Positions 16,016 through 25,570 of a stretch of DNA of 64,000 nt are shown piece after piece. Both the position numbers and the translations under genes were made by a program. The notes beneath the pieces are model-generated. The model searched no databases, had not been told where the DNA came from, and saw only the letters and a list, made by a program, of their open reading frames with translations. This stretch comes from Stutzerimonas frequens. GTDB taxonomy: Bacteria > Pseudomonadota > Gammaproteobacteria > Pseudomonadales > Pseudomonadaceae. The stretch is taken from NCBI RefSeq assembly GCF_024448335.1, contig NZ_JAMOHM010000014.1:1-64000 (forward strand), read 5' to 3'. The first letter of the stretch is position 1. Each line of letters begins with the position of its first letter.

Positions 16016-16777
16016 TTAGCTTTGCGATACCACCCCTTCCAAGCCCGCTGATACCAGAACGAACAGGACGAAGCCGCCTATGAAAGCCAGCGGTGAGATG
16101 TGCGTATCGTCACCGCTCTCGTGAGCCTCGGAGACCATATCTTCGATGGCAGCGACCGTGAGAAGGCCTGCCGTGAACGTCAGTGCCGCTAGCTTAAATG
16201 CCTCCGGCTGGTTCCTGAGTACGAAGTAAGCAAAGACGGCTGCCGAGAGCACAGGAATCGCGAAGGAAGCAGAGAGCAGTATCCGCTTGCTACGAGGGAT
16301 TCCTTTATCTTTCATGGTGGCGATCGTCGCAAAGCCCTCAGGAACATCGGCGAGAACCTGACCCGCCGCCAGGATTATCGCGACCGACGGTGAGACCGCC
16401 GACCCCGCCCCGATCAGGAGGCCATCGCTGAACAGGTCGATGGATACGGCGATATAGATCATCCAGACACTCGTCTGACCGCCTTCTCCCTGCTGGCCTT
16501 GTCGCTTCTGGAGACTCTCAACGAGCTTCTCGATACCTACGTAAGCAATGCCGCCCAGCGCGAAAGCGAGGGCGATTACCCAGGCTGAGAGGTTCTCTAG
16601 CACGCGCGGCATGATTTCAACCGCCACCACCGCAATGACGAGGCCGGCAGCGCCGTGAAGGGCGTAATTGAGACGGCGCCCGGTAGTTCGGGAGGCCTCC
16701 GCAGCGAGCCCACCACTAAAATTGCCTAAGGCGGGCAACAGCGCCAGGCCGAGTACCAGCCAGATACTATCCATCAT
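16016..16777 (-). CDS. ZIP-family metal transporter
   Basis: Predicted eight-segment inner-membrane transporter of divalent metals (253 residues). The ZIP signature in TM4 is changed: where most members have HNFPEG, this protein reads DLFSDG in VSIDLFSDGLLIGAG. The TM5 motif is ADVPEGFATI. A central hydrophilic loop (LQKRQGQQGEGGQ) corresponds to the variable cytosolic loop. AAGGAAG precedes two adjacent ATGs (16777 and 16774). The altered TM4 site suggests a subfamily distinct from ZupT; direction and substrate cannot be read. Its neighbours (CDF exporter, MerR regulator) suggest zinc, cadmium or lead. Confidence 0.82.
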   Translation of the reverse strand: MMDSIWLVLGLALLPALGNFSGGLAAEASRTTGRRLNYALHGAAGLVIAVVAVEIMPRVLENLSAWVIALAFALGGIAYVGIEKLVESLQKRQGQQGEGGQTSVWMIYIAVSIDLFSDGLLIGAGSAVSPSVAIILAAGQVLADVPEGFATIATMKDKGIPRSKRILLSASFAIPVLSAAVFAYFVLRNQPEAFKLAALTFTAGLLTVAAIEDMVSEAHESGDDTHISPLAFIGGFVLFVLVSAGLEGVVSQS

Positions 16778-16919
16778 CTTCCTTCCTTGGTTGATTCCTA
16801 GATACGCTACCTTGCTGGCTCCGAGCCTTCGCGCTATATGCTGTCGTTCAGGCCTAGCGCGCTTGTACAGCCACTTCGATCAAGTGTCCCAGGCATCGAT
16901 AGCTGCGTACCGTGCAGCC

Positions 16920-17816
16920 TCACCCCTTGAGCGCCAGGATGCGCCGAGCGCCGTTGAGGACGATCAGGCCCACGATGGTACCGATAATCAGGTCAGGGTA
17001 GCTGGACCCCGTCCAGGCGACCAAGGCACCGGCGGCGATGACGCCCATGTTGATCACCACATCATTGGCCGAGAATATCCAGCTTGCCTTCATATGCGCG
17101 CCGCCTTCGCGGTGCTTGGATATCAACAGCAGGCAACCGGTATTGGCGATCAACGCGACGAAGGCGATCGCCATCATCATCAGCGATTCAGGCTCACTAC
17201 CGAAAACAAAGCGTCGCACCACCTCGACGAGTACGCCGATAGCCAAAATCAGTTGCAGTACCCCTGCCAGATGCGCGGCACGTACCTGCATTTTCGCACT
17301 GCGCCCTACGGCATAGAGAGCCAGGCCATAGACGGCTGCATCGGCAAACATATCCAGGGAATCAGCGATCAGGCCGGTAGACTGGGCGATCAGGCCAGCA
17401 GTCATTTCCACCACGAACATGATCGCATTGATACCGAGCAACACGCGCAGAGTGCCTGACTCCTGCGTAGCAGAGACTGCCGAGCTCTCAGCGGCCTTGA
17501 TCGTCTCTGGGTCGGCAATGACGGTTTCCTGAAGAGAGGCGCCTAGCCCCAAGGTCGCCAGTTTCGCGGTAATGGGCTCAGCCTCGCCGTCATGCACGAC
17601 CTCCAATCGGCGGTTCGACAAGTCGAAGGACAGCGTTCGAATCTCATCAAAGCCGTTCAGCGCCAAGCGGATCATCCGTTCTTCTGAGGGACAATCCATC
17701 TTCGGCACAGCATACACGCTGACCCATTCCCCTGACGCTTCGGAGGAGACCGGCATATCGGTATCCGCTGCAGGCGTTGCATCGCAGCTACATGGGCCAC
17801 CACAGGCTTTACTCAC
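16920..17816 (-). CDS. czcD: Cation diffusion facilitator (CzcD-like) with N-terminal metal-binding extension
   Basis: Proton-coupled exporter of divalent metal ions in the inner membrane. An N-terminal Cys-rich start (SKACGGPCSCD) is followed by an HMA-like domain with VPKMDCPSEERMIRLAL, which has CPSEE instead of CxxC. The six-segment CDF domain starts near residue 115. Its metal site is atypical: TM2 has SLDMFADAAVY (D-x3-D) and TM5 has FSANDVVIN instead of HxxxD. I prefer the GTG at 17816 (GGAG eight bases upstream); an ATG at 17840 gives eight more residues. It is divergent from the merR-type gene and has a MerR-type promoter. Confidence 0.85.
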   Translation of the reverse strand: MSKACGGPCSCDATPAADTDMPVSSEASGEWVSVYAVPKMDCPSEERMIRLALNGFDEIRTLSFDLSNRRLEVVHDGEAEPITAKLATLGLGASLQETVIADPETIKAAESSAVSATQESGTLRVLLGINAIMFVVEMTAGLIAQSTGLIADSLDMFADAAVYGLALYAVGRSAKMQVRAAHLAGVLQLILAIGVLVEVVRRFVFGSEPESLMMMAIAFVALIANTGCLLLISKHREGGAHMKASWIFSANDVVINMGVIAAGALVAWTGSSYPDLIIGTIVGLIVLNGARRILALKG

Positions 17817-17849
17817 GATACGGCTCCAGTTAACCAACATAGATTGCTA

Positions 17850-17882
17850 GTATTAAAAACTATATAGCTACTATAAGGTCAA
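17850..17882 (-). promoter_or_regulatory. MerR-type promoter/operator for the CDF transporter gene
   Basis: On the minus strand TTGACC (17877-17882) and a TAATAC-like -10 (17850-17855) are separated by about 20-21 bases, longer than normal, as in promoters that MerR proteins activate by twisting DNA. The spacer holds an imperfect dyad (CTTATAGTAGCTATATAG), resembling CadR/PbrR operators. Confidence 0.7.
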
Positions 17883-17914
17883 TGGGACAGATGATCCGTT
17901 GAGGAGTAAGCCTG

Positions 17915-18349
17915 ATGCGCATTGGTCAGTTAGCCCAGATAGCGGGTATCGACACGCAGACGATCCGCTTCTATGAGCAGCAGGGCCTGTTGCCGCCGCC
18001 AGAACGGCAGGAGAATGGTTACCGTGTCTATACCGAGAAGCATGGCGAGTGGCTTGCCTTTATCCGCCGCTGCCGAATTCTGGACCTGTCACTGACAGAG
18101 ATTCGCGAGCTACAGAGCTATCAGGACGACCCTCGCCAGCCCTGTACCGCCGTCAACGCCATGCTCGATGACCACATCTCTCATGTGCGGTCGCAGATAA
18201 CTGCTCTGCAAGCGCTTGAGCAACAACTCGTTTCACTGAGGGCGAGTTGCAACGAGGGTCGGGAGATCAATGCCTGCGGCATCCTGACGGGGATCAGCGA
18301 GGAGAGCAAACAACAGCTGTATAGGGCTAGCTCAGGCCGTAAGGACTGA
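17915..18349 (+). CDS. MerR-family Cd/Pb-responsive regulator (CadR/PbrR-like)
   Basis: Metal-sensing transcription activator of 144 residues. The N-terminal winged helix (MRIGQLAQIAGIDTQTIRFY ... NGYRVY) is followed by a dimerization helix. Metal ligands are visible as Cys77 (QPCTAVN), Cys112 (RASCNEG) and Cys121 (INACGIL). Their spacing of 35 and 9 is the PbrR691-type arrangement of lead/cadmium sensors. It is divergent from the CDF exporter gene, with the operator between them. GAGGAG lies upstream of the ATG. It presumably switches on the exporter and perhaps the ZIP, lnt and lspA genes downstream. Confidence 0.9.
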   Translation: MRIGQLAQIAGIDTQTIRFYEQQGLLPPPERQENGYRVYTEKHGEWLAFIRRCRILDLSLTEIRELQSYQDDPRQPCTAVNAMLDDHISHVRSQITALQALEQQLVSLRASCNEGREINACGILTGISEESKQQLYRASSGRKD

Positions 18350-18536
18350 GCAGAGACATGCCGGACCTTGCAGTGACATTGTGAATGCATGGTGTGTTGA
18401 TCGCGAAGCCTCACTGCGTATCTCGGCATGCGAACCTGGGCGTTGCTGCAAACTTGCAGGGGCCGTGAAGAAGAGTCGTCATCAACCAGGTAATCCGCTG
18501 AGCTGATGGTTGGTTCCGTCATCATGATATGAGCCA

Positions 18537-18560
18537 ATCAACCAAAAAATCCGGATACCC
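18537..18560 (-). repeat. Right terminal inverted repeat of the ISL3 element
   Basis: On the minus strand it starts GGGTATCCGGATTTTT and ends TGGTTGAT; it differs from the left repeat at three central bases. The 8 bases beyond it (18561-18568) repeat TATAGTCT, the target duplication. Confidence 0.93.
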
Positions 18561-18616
18561 TATAGTCTTTCGTACCGGTAGAAAATGCTCACTGGGGCTT
18601 AGTGCAAGGAGGGGTT

Positions 18617-19825
18617 TCAGTCACTAGTGGGGCGTTTTCGGATGGTCCATTCGTCAATCATGTCTGCCCAATCCTGAAGCATCGCCCTGCGCTGATCACG
18701 GTACTCAGCCTTGTTGTAAACGGCCCGTACACCTTTCTGCTCGTGTGCCAAGCATTTCTCGATCCAGTCAGTGTTGTATCCCGCCTCATGCAGCAACGTG
18801 CTGGCCGTGCGGCGCAAATCGTGCGGACCGAACTTGCCCAGCGATTGCCCCTCTTTCTGGGCTAAACGGTAGGTCAACGTCAGCACCTGATTGAGCGTTG
18901 CGCTGCTCATAGGCGCGTCGGAGTCATAGCGCGATGGAAGGACGTATTCCGAACCGCCTGCGAAGGTTTTCAGCGCTATGAAAATGTCCAGCGCCTGCCG
19001 GGAAAGAAACACCAAATGTGGATTGCGCCGCTTCATCCTCTCCTTGGGAATCGTCCAAAGCGCTTCACTGAAGTTAACCTCGCTCCACGTTGCATTGGTC
19101 AGCTCACTCTTACGCACCATGGTCAGTAGCAGGAGTTTGGCCGCCGCTCGCACCGAAGATGCCGTGCCGATACGCTCCATGTATTGGTACATCAAGCCGA
19201 TTTCGTCAGGCGTCAGCGCTCGATCACGCGGCTCGAATCTGGCGATTGTCGCAGGACGCACCAAATCGGCAGGGTTCTCTACCTTCTGGCCACGTCCAAT
19301 TGCCCAGCGGTACACCTGCAACACGATCTCCCGCGAATGCACTGCCGTGGCGGGTGCCCCACGCTCAACAATTGCGTCTGTAAGGGCTCTTAAGTCCTCG
19401 TGCGTAATTTCAACCAACTTCTGGTTGCCGAACCGAGGTTTCAGCTCGCGTTCATAGACCGAACGACGCATATCGCGGGTGCTATCCGCCATCTGGTAAC
19501 CGCGCAGCCACTTATCGGCCCAGGCACCAAAGGTTTCTGCGTCCTTGATTCGCGCCTTATCTCGCGCTTTTTCCTTCGCTGGAGACTTACCGGCGGCAAT
19601 CAATTTCTTCGCCTCGCCCAGTCGTTCACGGGCTTCAGCCAAGCTTATTCCGCCGACACCATAACGACCGAAAGTGATGGTCTCCTGCCTGCCGTGAATC
19701 GAGTAGTTGTACCGGAACGAGATCGAACCAGCAGGCGTGACGGCTACATAGAGGCCGTCACGGTCGTTCACTTTGTAGAGCTTGTCCTTCGGTTTGAGGT
19801 GTCGCAGCTTGGTATCGGTCAGCAT
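18617..19825 (-). CDS. int: P4-type tyrosine integrase
   Basis: Site-specific recombinase of the island (402 residues). The N-terminal DUF4102-like arm-binding domain (MLTDTKLRHLKPKDK ... DGLYVAVTPAG) is followed by a core-binding domain (about 100-190) and the catalytic domain. Catalytic residues are visible: Arg238 (TMVRKSEL), His335 and Arg338 (GPHDLRR), His361 (LAHEQKG) and Tyr370 (RAVYNKAEY). The gene is intact and ends on the side away from guaA, with its start facing the presumed attachment site about 300 bases away. Its promoter region contains repeated TACCATGC motifs. Confidence 0.95.
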   Translation of the reverse strand: MLTDTKLRHLKPKDKLYKVNDRDGLYVAVTPAGSISFRYNYSIHGRQETITFGRYGVGGISLAEARERLGEAKKLIAAGKSPAKEKARDKARIKDAETFGAWADKWLRGYQMADSTRDMRRSVYERELKPRFGNQKLVEITHEDLRALTDAIVERGAPATAVHSREIVLQVYRWAIGRGQKVENPADLVRPATIARFEPRDRALTPDEIGLMYQYMERIGTASSVRAAAKLLLLTMVRKSELTNATWSEVNFSEALWTIPKERMKRRNPHLVFLSRQALDIFIALKTFAGGSEYVLPSRYDSDAPMSSATLNQVLTLTYRLAQKEGQSLGKFGPHDLRRTASTLLHEAGYNTDWIEKCLAHEQKGVRAVYNKAEYRDQRRAMLQDWADMIDEWTIRKRPTSD

Positions 19826-20059
19826 GGTCTCCAGAATCCTCCTGCAAAAATACCATGCTCAAAAACCAATCTTCCGCATACATAAAATACTTTAAAATCA
19901 GCAGGATATAGGTTTTTGATACCATGCCGCACGAGAAAAACTCAGCATGGTACTCGGCCTGAGCATGGCATTGGGCTCGATCAATGCCCTGTACCATGCC
20001 ATACAAAATCGTTGCTTGGCGATGCAAAAAGCTGCCAGTGATTGCCAGACGCAGAAACC
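19826..20059. promoter_or_regulatory. Control and attachment-arm region of the integrase
   Basis: No gene is visible between int and guaA. The octamer TACCATGC or its complement recurs at 19851-19858, 19920-19927, 19945-19952 (inverted) and 19992-19999, with a near copy GCATGGCA at 19963-19970 and AGCATGGT over the int start codon (19821-19828). Such clustered repeats next to an attachment site are typical of integrase arm-type or directionality-factor sites, which could also autoregulate int. Confidence 0.55.
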
Positions 20060-20090
20060 AAAAAGCCCGCAATTACGCGGGCTTCAGGGC
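20060..20090 (-). terminator. Rho-independent terminator downstream of guaA
   Basis: On the minus strand: AAGCCCGC (20077-20084), loop GTAATT, GCGGGCTT (20063-20070), then T-run. It stops guaA transcription before the integrase. If the attachment site is the guaA 3' end, this terminator belongs to the island and replaces the native one. Confidence 0.8.
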
Positions 20091-20124
20091 ATTTTTTGCT
20101 AATCGGTGCCGGTTCGTTCCAGAC

Positions 20125-20150
20125 GTCCGATCATTCCCACTCGATGGTCG
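20125..20150. other. Presumed attachment site (guaA 3' end)
   Basis: The last codons of guaA (minus strand, ending ATCGAGTGGGAATGA) are the junction of island and chromosome. Placement rests on the adjacent integrase and the change of gene content; the matching repeat at the other island end is not in the window, so core length and crossover point cannot be defined. Confidence 0.45.
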
Positions 20151-21711
20151 CCGGCGGCTTGCTCGACACATCGTAGGTGACGCGGGAGATGCCTTCGATT
20201 TCGTTGATGATGCGGTTGGACACCTTCTCCAGCAACTCGTATGGCAGGTGCGCCCAGCGCGCGGTCATGAAGTCGATGGTCTCCACCGCGCGCAGCGCGA
20301 CAACCCAGGCGTAACGGCGGCCATCACCCACCACACCGACCGATTTCACCGGCTGGAACACCACGAAGGCCTGACTGGTCTTGTGGTACCAGTCGAAGTT
20401 GCGCAGCTCTTCGATGAAGATATGGTCGGCGCGACGCAGCAGATCGGCGTACTCCTTCTTCACTTCGCCCAGGATGCGCACGCCCAGTCCCGGGCCCGGG
20501 AAGGGGTGGCGGTAGACCATGTCGTAGGGCAGACCGAGTTCCAGGCCGATCTTGCGCACTTCGTCCTTGAACAGCTCACGCAGCGGCTCGACCAGCTTGA
20601 GGTTCATCTCTTCCGGCAGACCACCGACGTTGTGGTGCGACTTGATCACATGGGCCTTGCCGCTCTTGGCGCCGGCTGACTCGATGACGTCGGGATAGAT
20701 GGTGCCCTGGGCGAGGAACTGGATGTTGTCCAGCTTGCTGGCCTCGGCATCGAACACGTCGATGAAGGTGCGACCGATGATCTTGCGCTTCTTCTCCGGA
20801 TCCGCCTCGCCTTCGAGGTTGGCCAGGAACTGCGCCTCGGCATCGGCACGGATCACCTTGACGCCCATGTTCTCGGCGAACATGGCCATCACCTGGTCGC
20901 CCTCGTGCAGGCGCAGCAGGCCGTTGTCGACGAAGACGCAGGTCAGCTGGTCGCCGATCGCCTTGTGCAGCAGCGCCGCAACCACCGACGAATCGACACC
21001 ACCGGAGAGGCCGAGCAGGACGTTGGCATCACCGACCTGAGCACGCACCTGGGCGATGGCGTCCTCGACGATGTTGGACGGCGTCCACAGCGCTTCGCAG
21101 CCGCAGATTTCCAGGATAAAGCGCGACAGGATGCGACCGCCCTGGCGGGTGTGGGTCACTTCCGGGTGGAACTGCACGCCGTAATAGCCACGGGCATCGT
21201 CGCCCATGGCGGCGATCGGGCAGCTCGGGGTGCTGGCCAGGATGTGGAAGCCGGTAGGAATCTCGGTGACCTTGTCGCCGTGGCTCATCCACACGTCGAG
21301 GCCGAACACGCCGTCGTCATCCATGTGGTCTTCGATGCCGTCGAACAGCTTCGACTTGCCGACCAGATCGACGCGGGCATAGCCGAACTCGCGAACATCG
21401 GAGCCCTGCACCTTGCCGCCGAGCTGCTCGGACATGGTCTGCATGCCGTAGCAGATGCCGAACAGCGGCACACCGAGATCGAACACGGCCTGCGGCGCGC
21501 GCGGGCTGCCTTCCTCGTGAACCGACTCCGGGCCGCCGGCGAGAATGATGCCGCGTGGCGCGAAGGCACGGATATCGTCCTCGCTCATGTCCCACGGGTG
21601 CAGCTCGCAATACACGCCGATCTCGCGCACGCGGCGGGCGATCAGCTGGGTGTACTGGGAACCGAAGTCGAGGATCAGGATGCGGTGGGCGTGAATGTCT
21701 TGGTGAGCCAT
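20131..21711 (-). CDS. guaA: GMP synthase (glutamine-hydrolysing)
   Basis: Converts XMP to GMP with ATP and glutamine, the last step of guanine nucleotide synthesis. The 526-residue protein has an N-terminal class I amidotransferase ([14 protein letters not shown]; nucleophile Cys88 in [16 protein letters not shown]), then the ATP pyrophosphatase loop [13 protein letters not shown], and the C-terminal dimerization domain ending PPATIEWE. I chose ATG 21711 (GGAAAG upstream, [10 protein letters not shown]); the longer open frame upstream is spacer. It follows guaB in the same direction. The gene is complete although the island abuts its stop codon. Confidence 0.98.
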   Translation of the reverse strand: MAHQDIHAHRILILDFGSQYTQLIARRVREIGVYCELHPWDMSEDDIRAFAPRGIILAGGPESVHEEGSPRAPQAVFDLGVPLFGICYGMQTMSEQLGGKVQGSDVREFGYARVDLVGKSKLFDGIEDHMDDDGVFGLDVWMSHGDKVTEIPTGFHILASTPSCPIAAMGDDARGYYGVQFHPEVTHTRQGGRILSRFILEICGCEALWTPSNIVEDAIAQVRAQVGDANVLLGLSGGVDSSVVAALLHKAIGDQLTCVFVDNGLLRLHEGDQVMAMFAENMGVKVIRADAEAQFLANLEGEADPEKKRKIIGRTFIDVFDAEASKLDNIQFLAQGTIYPDVIESAGAKSGKAHVIKSHHNVGGLPEEMNLKLVEPLRELFKDEVRKIGLELGLPYDMVYRHPFPGPGLGVRILGEVKKEYADLLRRADHIFIEELRNFDWYHKTSQAFVVFQPVKSVGVVGDGRRYAWVVALRAVETIDFMTARWAHLPYELLEKVSNRIINEIEGISRVTYDVSSKPPATIEWE

Positions 21712-21821
21712 GAGCTTTCCTTCGGAAAGAGCCTGAAGCTGAAAGCCGGAAGCTGGAAGCCGAAACCAGGATTTCTCCCGGCTCCCGCTGCCAGCTTCCG
21801 GCGCCTGTCTAGCTGAGCGGA
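21712..21821 (-). other. guaB-guaA spacer with short GCTGGAAGC-type repeats
   Basis: The 110-base spacer contains repeated GAAGCTG / CCGGAAGC units (21733-21762) and a complementary CAGCTTCCGG near 21792, able to form a hairpin on the guaBA transcript. Short tandem units of this sort occur between genes in pseudomonads. No gene is seen. Confidence 0.4.
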
Positions 21822-23417
<1,596 letters not shown>

Positions 23418-23969
23418 TCACGGCCGATCGATCACCAGCGCCACAGCAAACCCTAGGCGCTCGGCAAACTCGTCGAGAAACGACTGACGCAAGCCGGCCT
23501 CACCCCATCCGTTGAAAATGAAGCCCAGGTTGGAAAATGCGCAGGCCGGAATGAACAGGAAGCCATTGATGTCGTCCTCGAAGCCACATTCCGGACAGGT
23601 GAAATTGTCGGTCTGCTTAGGCATCCACTCGTCAAGGCTTTCAAACAACGCCTCGCCAATCTCGCGGCGGCACTCGGGGCAGCCTGCTTCCTCGGCGAAA
23701 TCCCGTGTCGGCGTGTAAATGCAGCGCTTGGTGACCACTTCAAGGCCGTTGATGGCCGCGCCAAAGGGCAAATACTCCGGATGCTGCACGACACTGCGCG
23801 CACCGGAAGCGATGGCGTAACCCATGCCGCCAACACCGCGGCCACAGGTGGTCGGCAGCGACTCGACGATGCGCCGCTCGGCCAGCCAACGCAGAATCAT
23901 CCGCGCCTTGGCTTCGTGCGCTGGGAACGTGGAAATGCGCGGCACGATGATGGCTTGACTGTGGCTCAT
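23418..23969 (-). CDS. Conserved protein with two CPxC zinc-ribbon motifs
   Basis: A 183-residue soluble protein starting MSHSQAIIVPRIS at 23969. Two CPEC motifs (AGCPECRRE and TCPECGFED) suggest a zinc-binding ribbon. It resembles a pseudomonad protein often annotated misleadingly as 'sugar ABC transporter ATPase'; no Walker motifs are present, so I do not accept that name. It diverges from xseA with about 130 bases between the starts. The function is unknown. Confidence 0.75.
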   Translation of the reverse strand: MSHSQAIIVPRISTFPAHEAKARMILRWLAERRIVESLPTTCGRGVGGMGYAIASGARSVVQHPEYLPFGAAINGLEVVTKRCIYTPTRDFAEEAGCPECRREIGEALFESLDEWMPKQTDNFTCPECGFEDDINGFLFIPACAFSNLGFIFNGWGEAGLRQSFLDEFAERLGFAVALVIDRP

Positions 23970-24099
23970 GACGGCTCGGAACCGGAGATGGGGAAAGGCC
24001 GCGCAGCTTAGCGCCGCCCGTTGGCTGGTCAAGGCCCGCTGGACGGACGCCAAGCAGATTCGGTTTCCGCTTGGCCGCGCGCGGCTTATCATCGCCGCC

Positions 24100-25476
24100 A
24101 TGCTCAAAGATCCCTTCCAGCGCCTCAATCTCGATCGCGAAGTGCTGACCGTCAGTCAGCTCAACGGTCGCGCCCGCCTGTTGCTCGAGGACGTGTTCGC
24201 CCAGGTCTGGGTCGAAGGCGAGATTTCCAACCTCGCCCGTCCCGCCTCCGGCCACGTCTATTTCACCCTCAAGGACAGGAACGCCCAGGTGCGCTGCGCC
24301 CTGTTCCGCCAGAATGCCGCGCGGGTACGTCAGGCACTGCGCGACGGCCTGGCGGTGCGGGTGCGTGGCAAGGTCTCGCTGTTCGAAGGCCGTGGCGACT
24401 ATCAGCTGATCCTCGACATGCTGGAGCCGGCGGGCGACGGCGCACTGCGCCTGGCCTTCGAAGCGCTGAAGGAAAAGCTCGCCGCCGAAGGCCTGTTCTC
24501 CGCCGAGCGCAAGGCCGCCCTGCCCGCCCATCCGCGGCGCATCGGCATCGTCAGCTCACCGACCGGCGCAGTGATCCGCGACATCATCTCGGTGTTCCGC
24601 CGCCGCGCACCGCAGGTGGAGCTGACGCTGATCCCCACCGCCGTGCAGGGCCGCGAAGCCACTGGGCAGATCGTCCGTGCGCTGCAGCTGGCGGACGCCC
24701 AGGGCTTCGACGCCCTGATCCTCGCCCGCGGCGGCGGCTCGCTGGAAGATCTCTGGTGCTTCAACGAGGAAGCCGTGGCGCGTGCGGTGGATGCCTGCGT
24801 CACGCCGATCGTCTGCGCGGTTGGCCATGAGACCGATGTGTCCATCGCCGACTTCGTCGCCGATGTGCGCGCCCCGACGCCGTCCGCGGCGGCAGAGCTG
24901 CTGGCGCCTAGCAGTGCCGATCTGCAGCAGCGGCTGAACGGCCTGCAGCAACGTCTGGTACTGCGCATGCGTGATCGCCTGCACCGCGACGCCATGCGCC
25001 TGGACGGCCTGACCCGCCGCCTGCGCCATCCCGGCGAGCGTCTGCAGCAGCAGGCCCAGCGTATCGATGACCTGGAGCAGCGGCTGCTGCGTGCCGTCGA
25101 CCGTCGGTTGTGCAGTGGTCAGGAGCGTCTGGCCCGGCTGGAAACGCGACTGGCCGCGCAGCATCCGGGGCGCACGCTGAATCTGCTGCGCCAGCGCCTC
25201 GACCATCTGTCCTCGCGCCTGCCGCGGGCGATGCAGGCCAATCTCAAAGGCCGCCGCCAGCAGCTGCAGGGCCTCGTACAGACGCTCAATGTGGTCAGCC
25301 CGCTGGCCACACTCAGCCGCGGTTACAGCATTCTGTTGGACGAGCGCGGCCAGGCGATCCGCAGCGCCAGCCAGACCGAGCCTGGCCAGCGCCTCAAGGC
25401 CAGGCTCGGCGACGGCGAGCTGGACGTTCGGGTGGAAGACAATCATCTGCAACCGGTCACCCTGCCACTGCTCTAA
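24100..25476 (+). CDS. xseA: Exodeoxyribonuclease VII large subunit
   Basis: Large subunit of the single-strand exonuclease ExoVII (with XseB, not in the window), which degrades ssDNA in repair. The 458-residue protein has an N-terminal OB-fold (LTVSQLNGRARLLLEDVF, VWVEGEISNLARPASGHVYF), the catalytic domain with IGIVSSPTGAVIRDI, ILARGGGSLEDLWCFNEE and VGHETDVSIADFVADVRAPTPS, and a long coiled-coil rich in Arg/Gln, ending in the family motif LSRGYSI. ATG 24100 gives the usual start MLKDPFQRLN. Confidence 0.97.
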   Translation: MLKDPFQRLNLDREVLTVSQLNGRARLLLEDVFAQVWVEGEISNLARPASGHVYFTLKDRNAQVRCALFRQNAARVRQALRDGLAVRVRGKVSLFEGRGDYQLILDMLEPAGDGALRLAFEALKEKLAAEGLFSAERKAALPAHPRRIGIVSSPTGAVIRDIISVFRRRAPQVELTLIPTAVQGREATGQIVRALQLADAQGFDALILARGGGSLEDLWCFNEEAVARAVDACVTPIVCAVGHETDVSIADFVADVRAPTPSAAAELLAPSSADLQQRLNGLQQRLVLRMRDRLHRDAMRLDGLTRRLRHPGERLQQQAQRIDDLEQRLLRAVDRRLCSGQERLARLETRLAAQHPGRTLNLLRQRLDHLSSRLPRAMQANLKGRRQQLQGLVQTLNVVSPLATLSRGYSILLDERGQAIRSASQTEPGQRLKARLGDGELDVRVEDNHLQPVTLPLL

Positions 25477-25570
25477 GCAAGCCGCGCCAGAAATCTCCTG
25501 ACATCCCTGGCCCTTTCTCTTGCCCGAGGTTTACGCGAGGATTGGGCCATTTTCCGCAACGGACCCGCCC

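Larger units (their letters stand above)
12722..18560. mobile_element. ISL3-family element (ISPpu12-like) carrying lipoprotein-processing and metal genes
   Basis: The 5,839-bp unit is bounded by 24-bp terminal inverted repeats (21 of 24 matching, beginning GGGTATCCGGATT) and by a perfect 8-bp target duplication, TATAGTCT, at 12714-12721 and 18561-18568. Family, repeat length and 8-bp duplication fit ISL3. The transposase is broken, so the unit could move only with a transposase supplied in trans. Passengers are lspA, lnt, a ZIP transporter, a CDF transporter and a MerR regulator; ISPpu12 is known to carry lspA, a cation efflux gene and a merR-type gene. Confidence 0.92.
1..20130. mobile_element. 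Integrated mobilizable island at the 3' end of guaA (left end outside window)
   Basis: The stretch from the window start to the guaA stop codon is a mosaic unlike the chromosome to its right: AT-rich type III R-M genes, IncP-like tra/trb genes, an IncQ-like alpA-repA-repC operon, an ISL3 insertion, and a P4-type integrase beside guaA. An integrase next to the 3' end of a conserved gene is the usual layout of a site-specifically integrated island, and guaA is a known integration hotspot. No relaxase, coupling protein or complete T4SS is visible, so within this window it looks like a mobilizable element rather than a self-transmissible one. The second attachment site should lie left of position 1; I found no copy of the guaA 3' end elsewhere in the window by eye. 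Confidence 0.85.

Noticed and set aside
23418..23969. Annotation of this gene as a sugar ABC transporter ATPase
   Set aside because: No Walker A, ABC signature or Walker B motif is present; only two CPEC zinc-ribbon motifs are visible.
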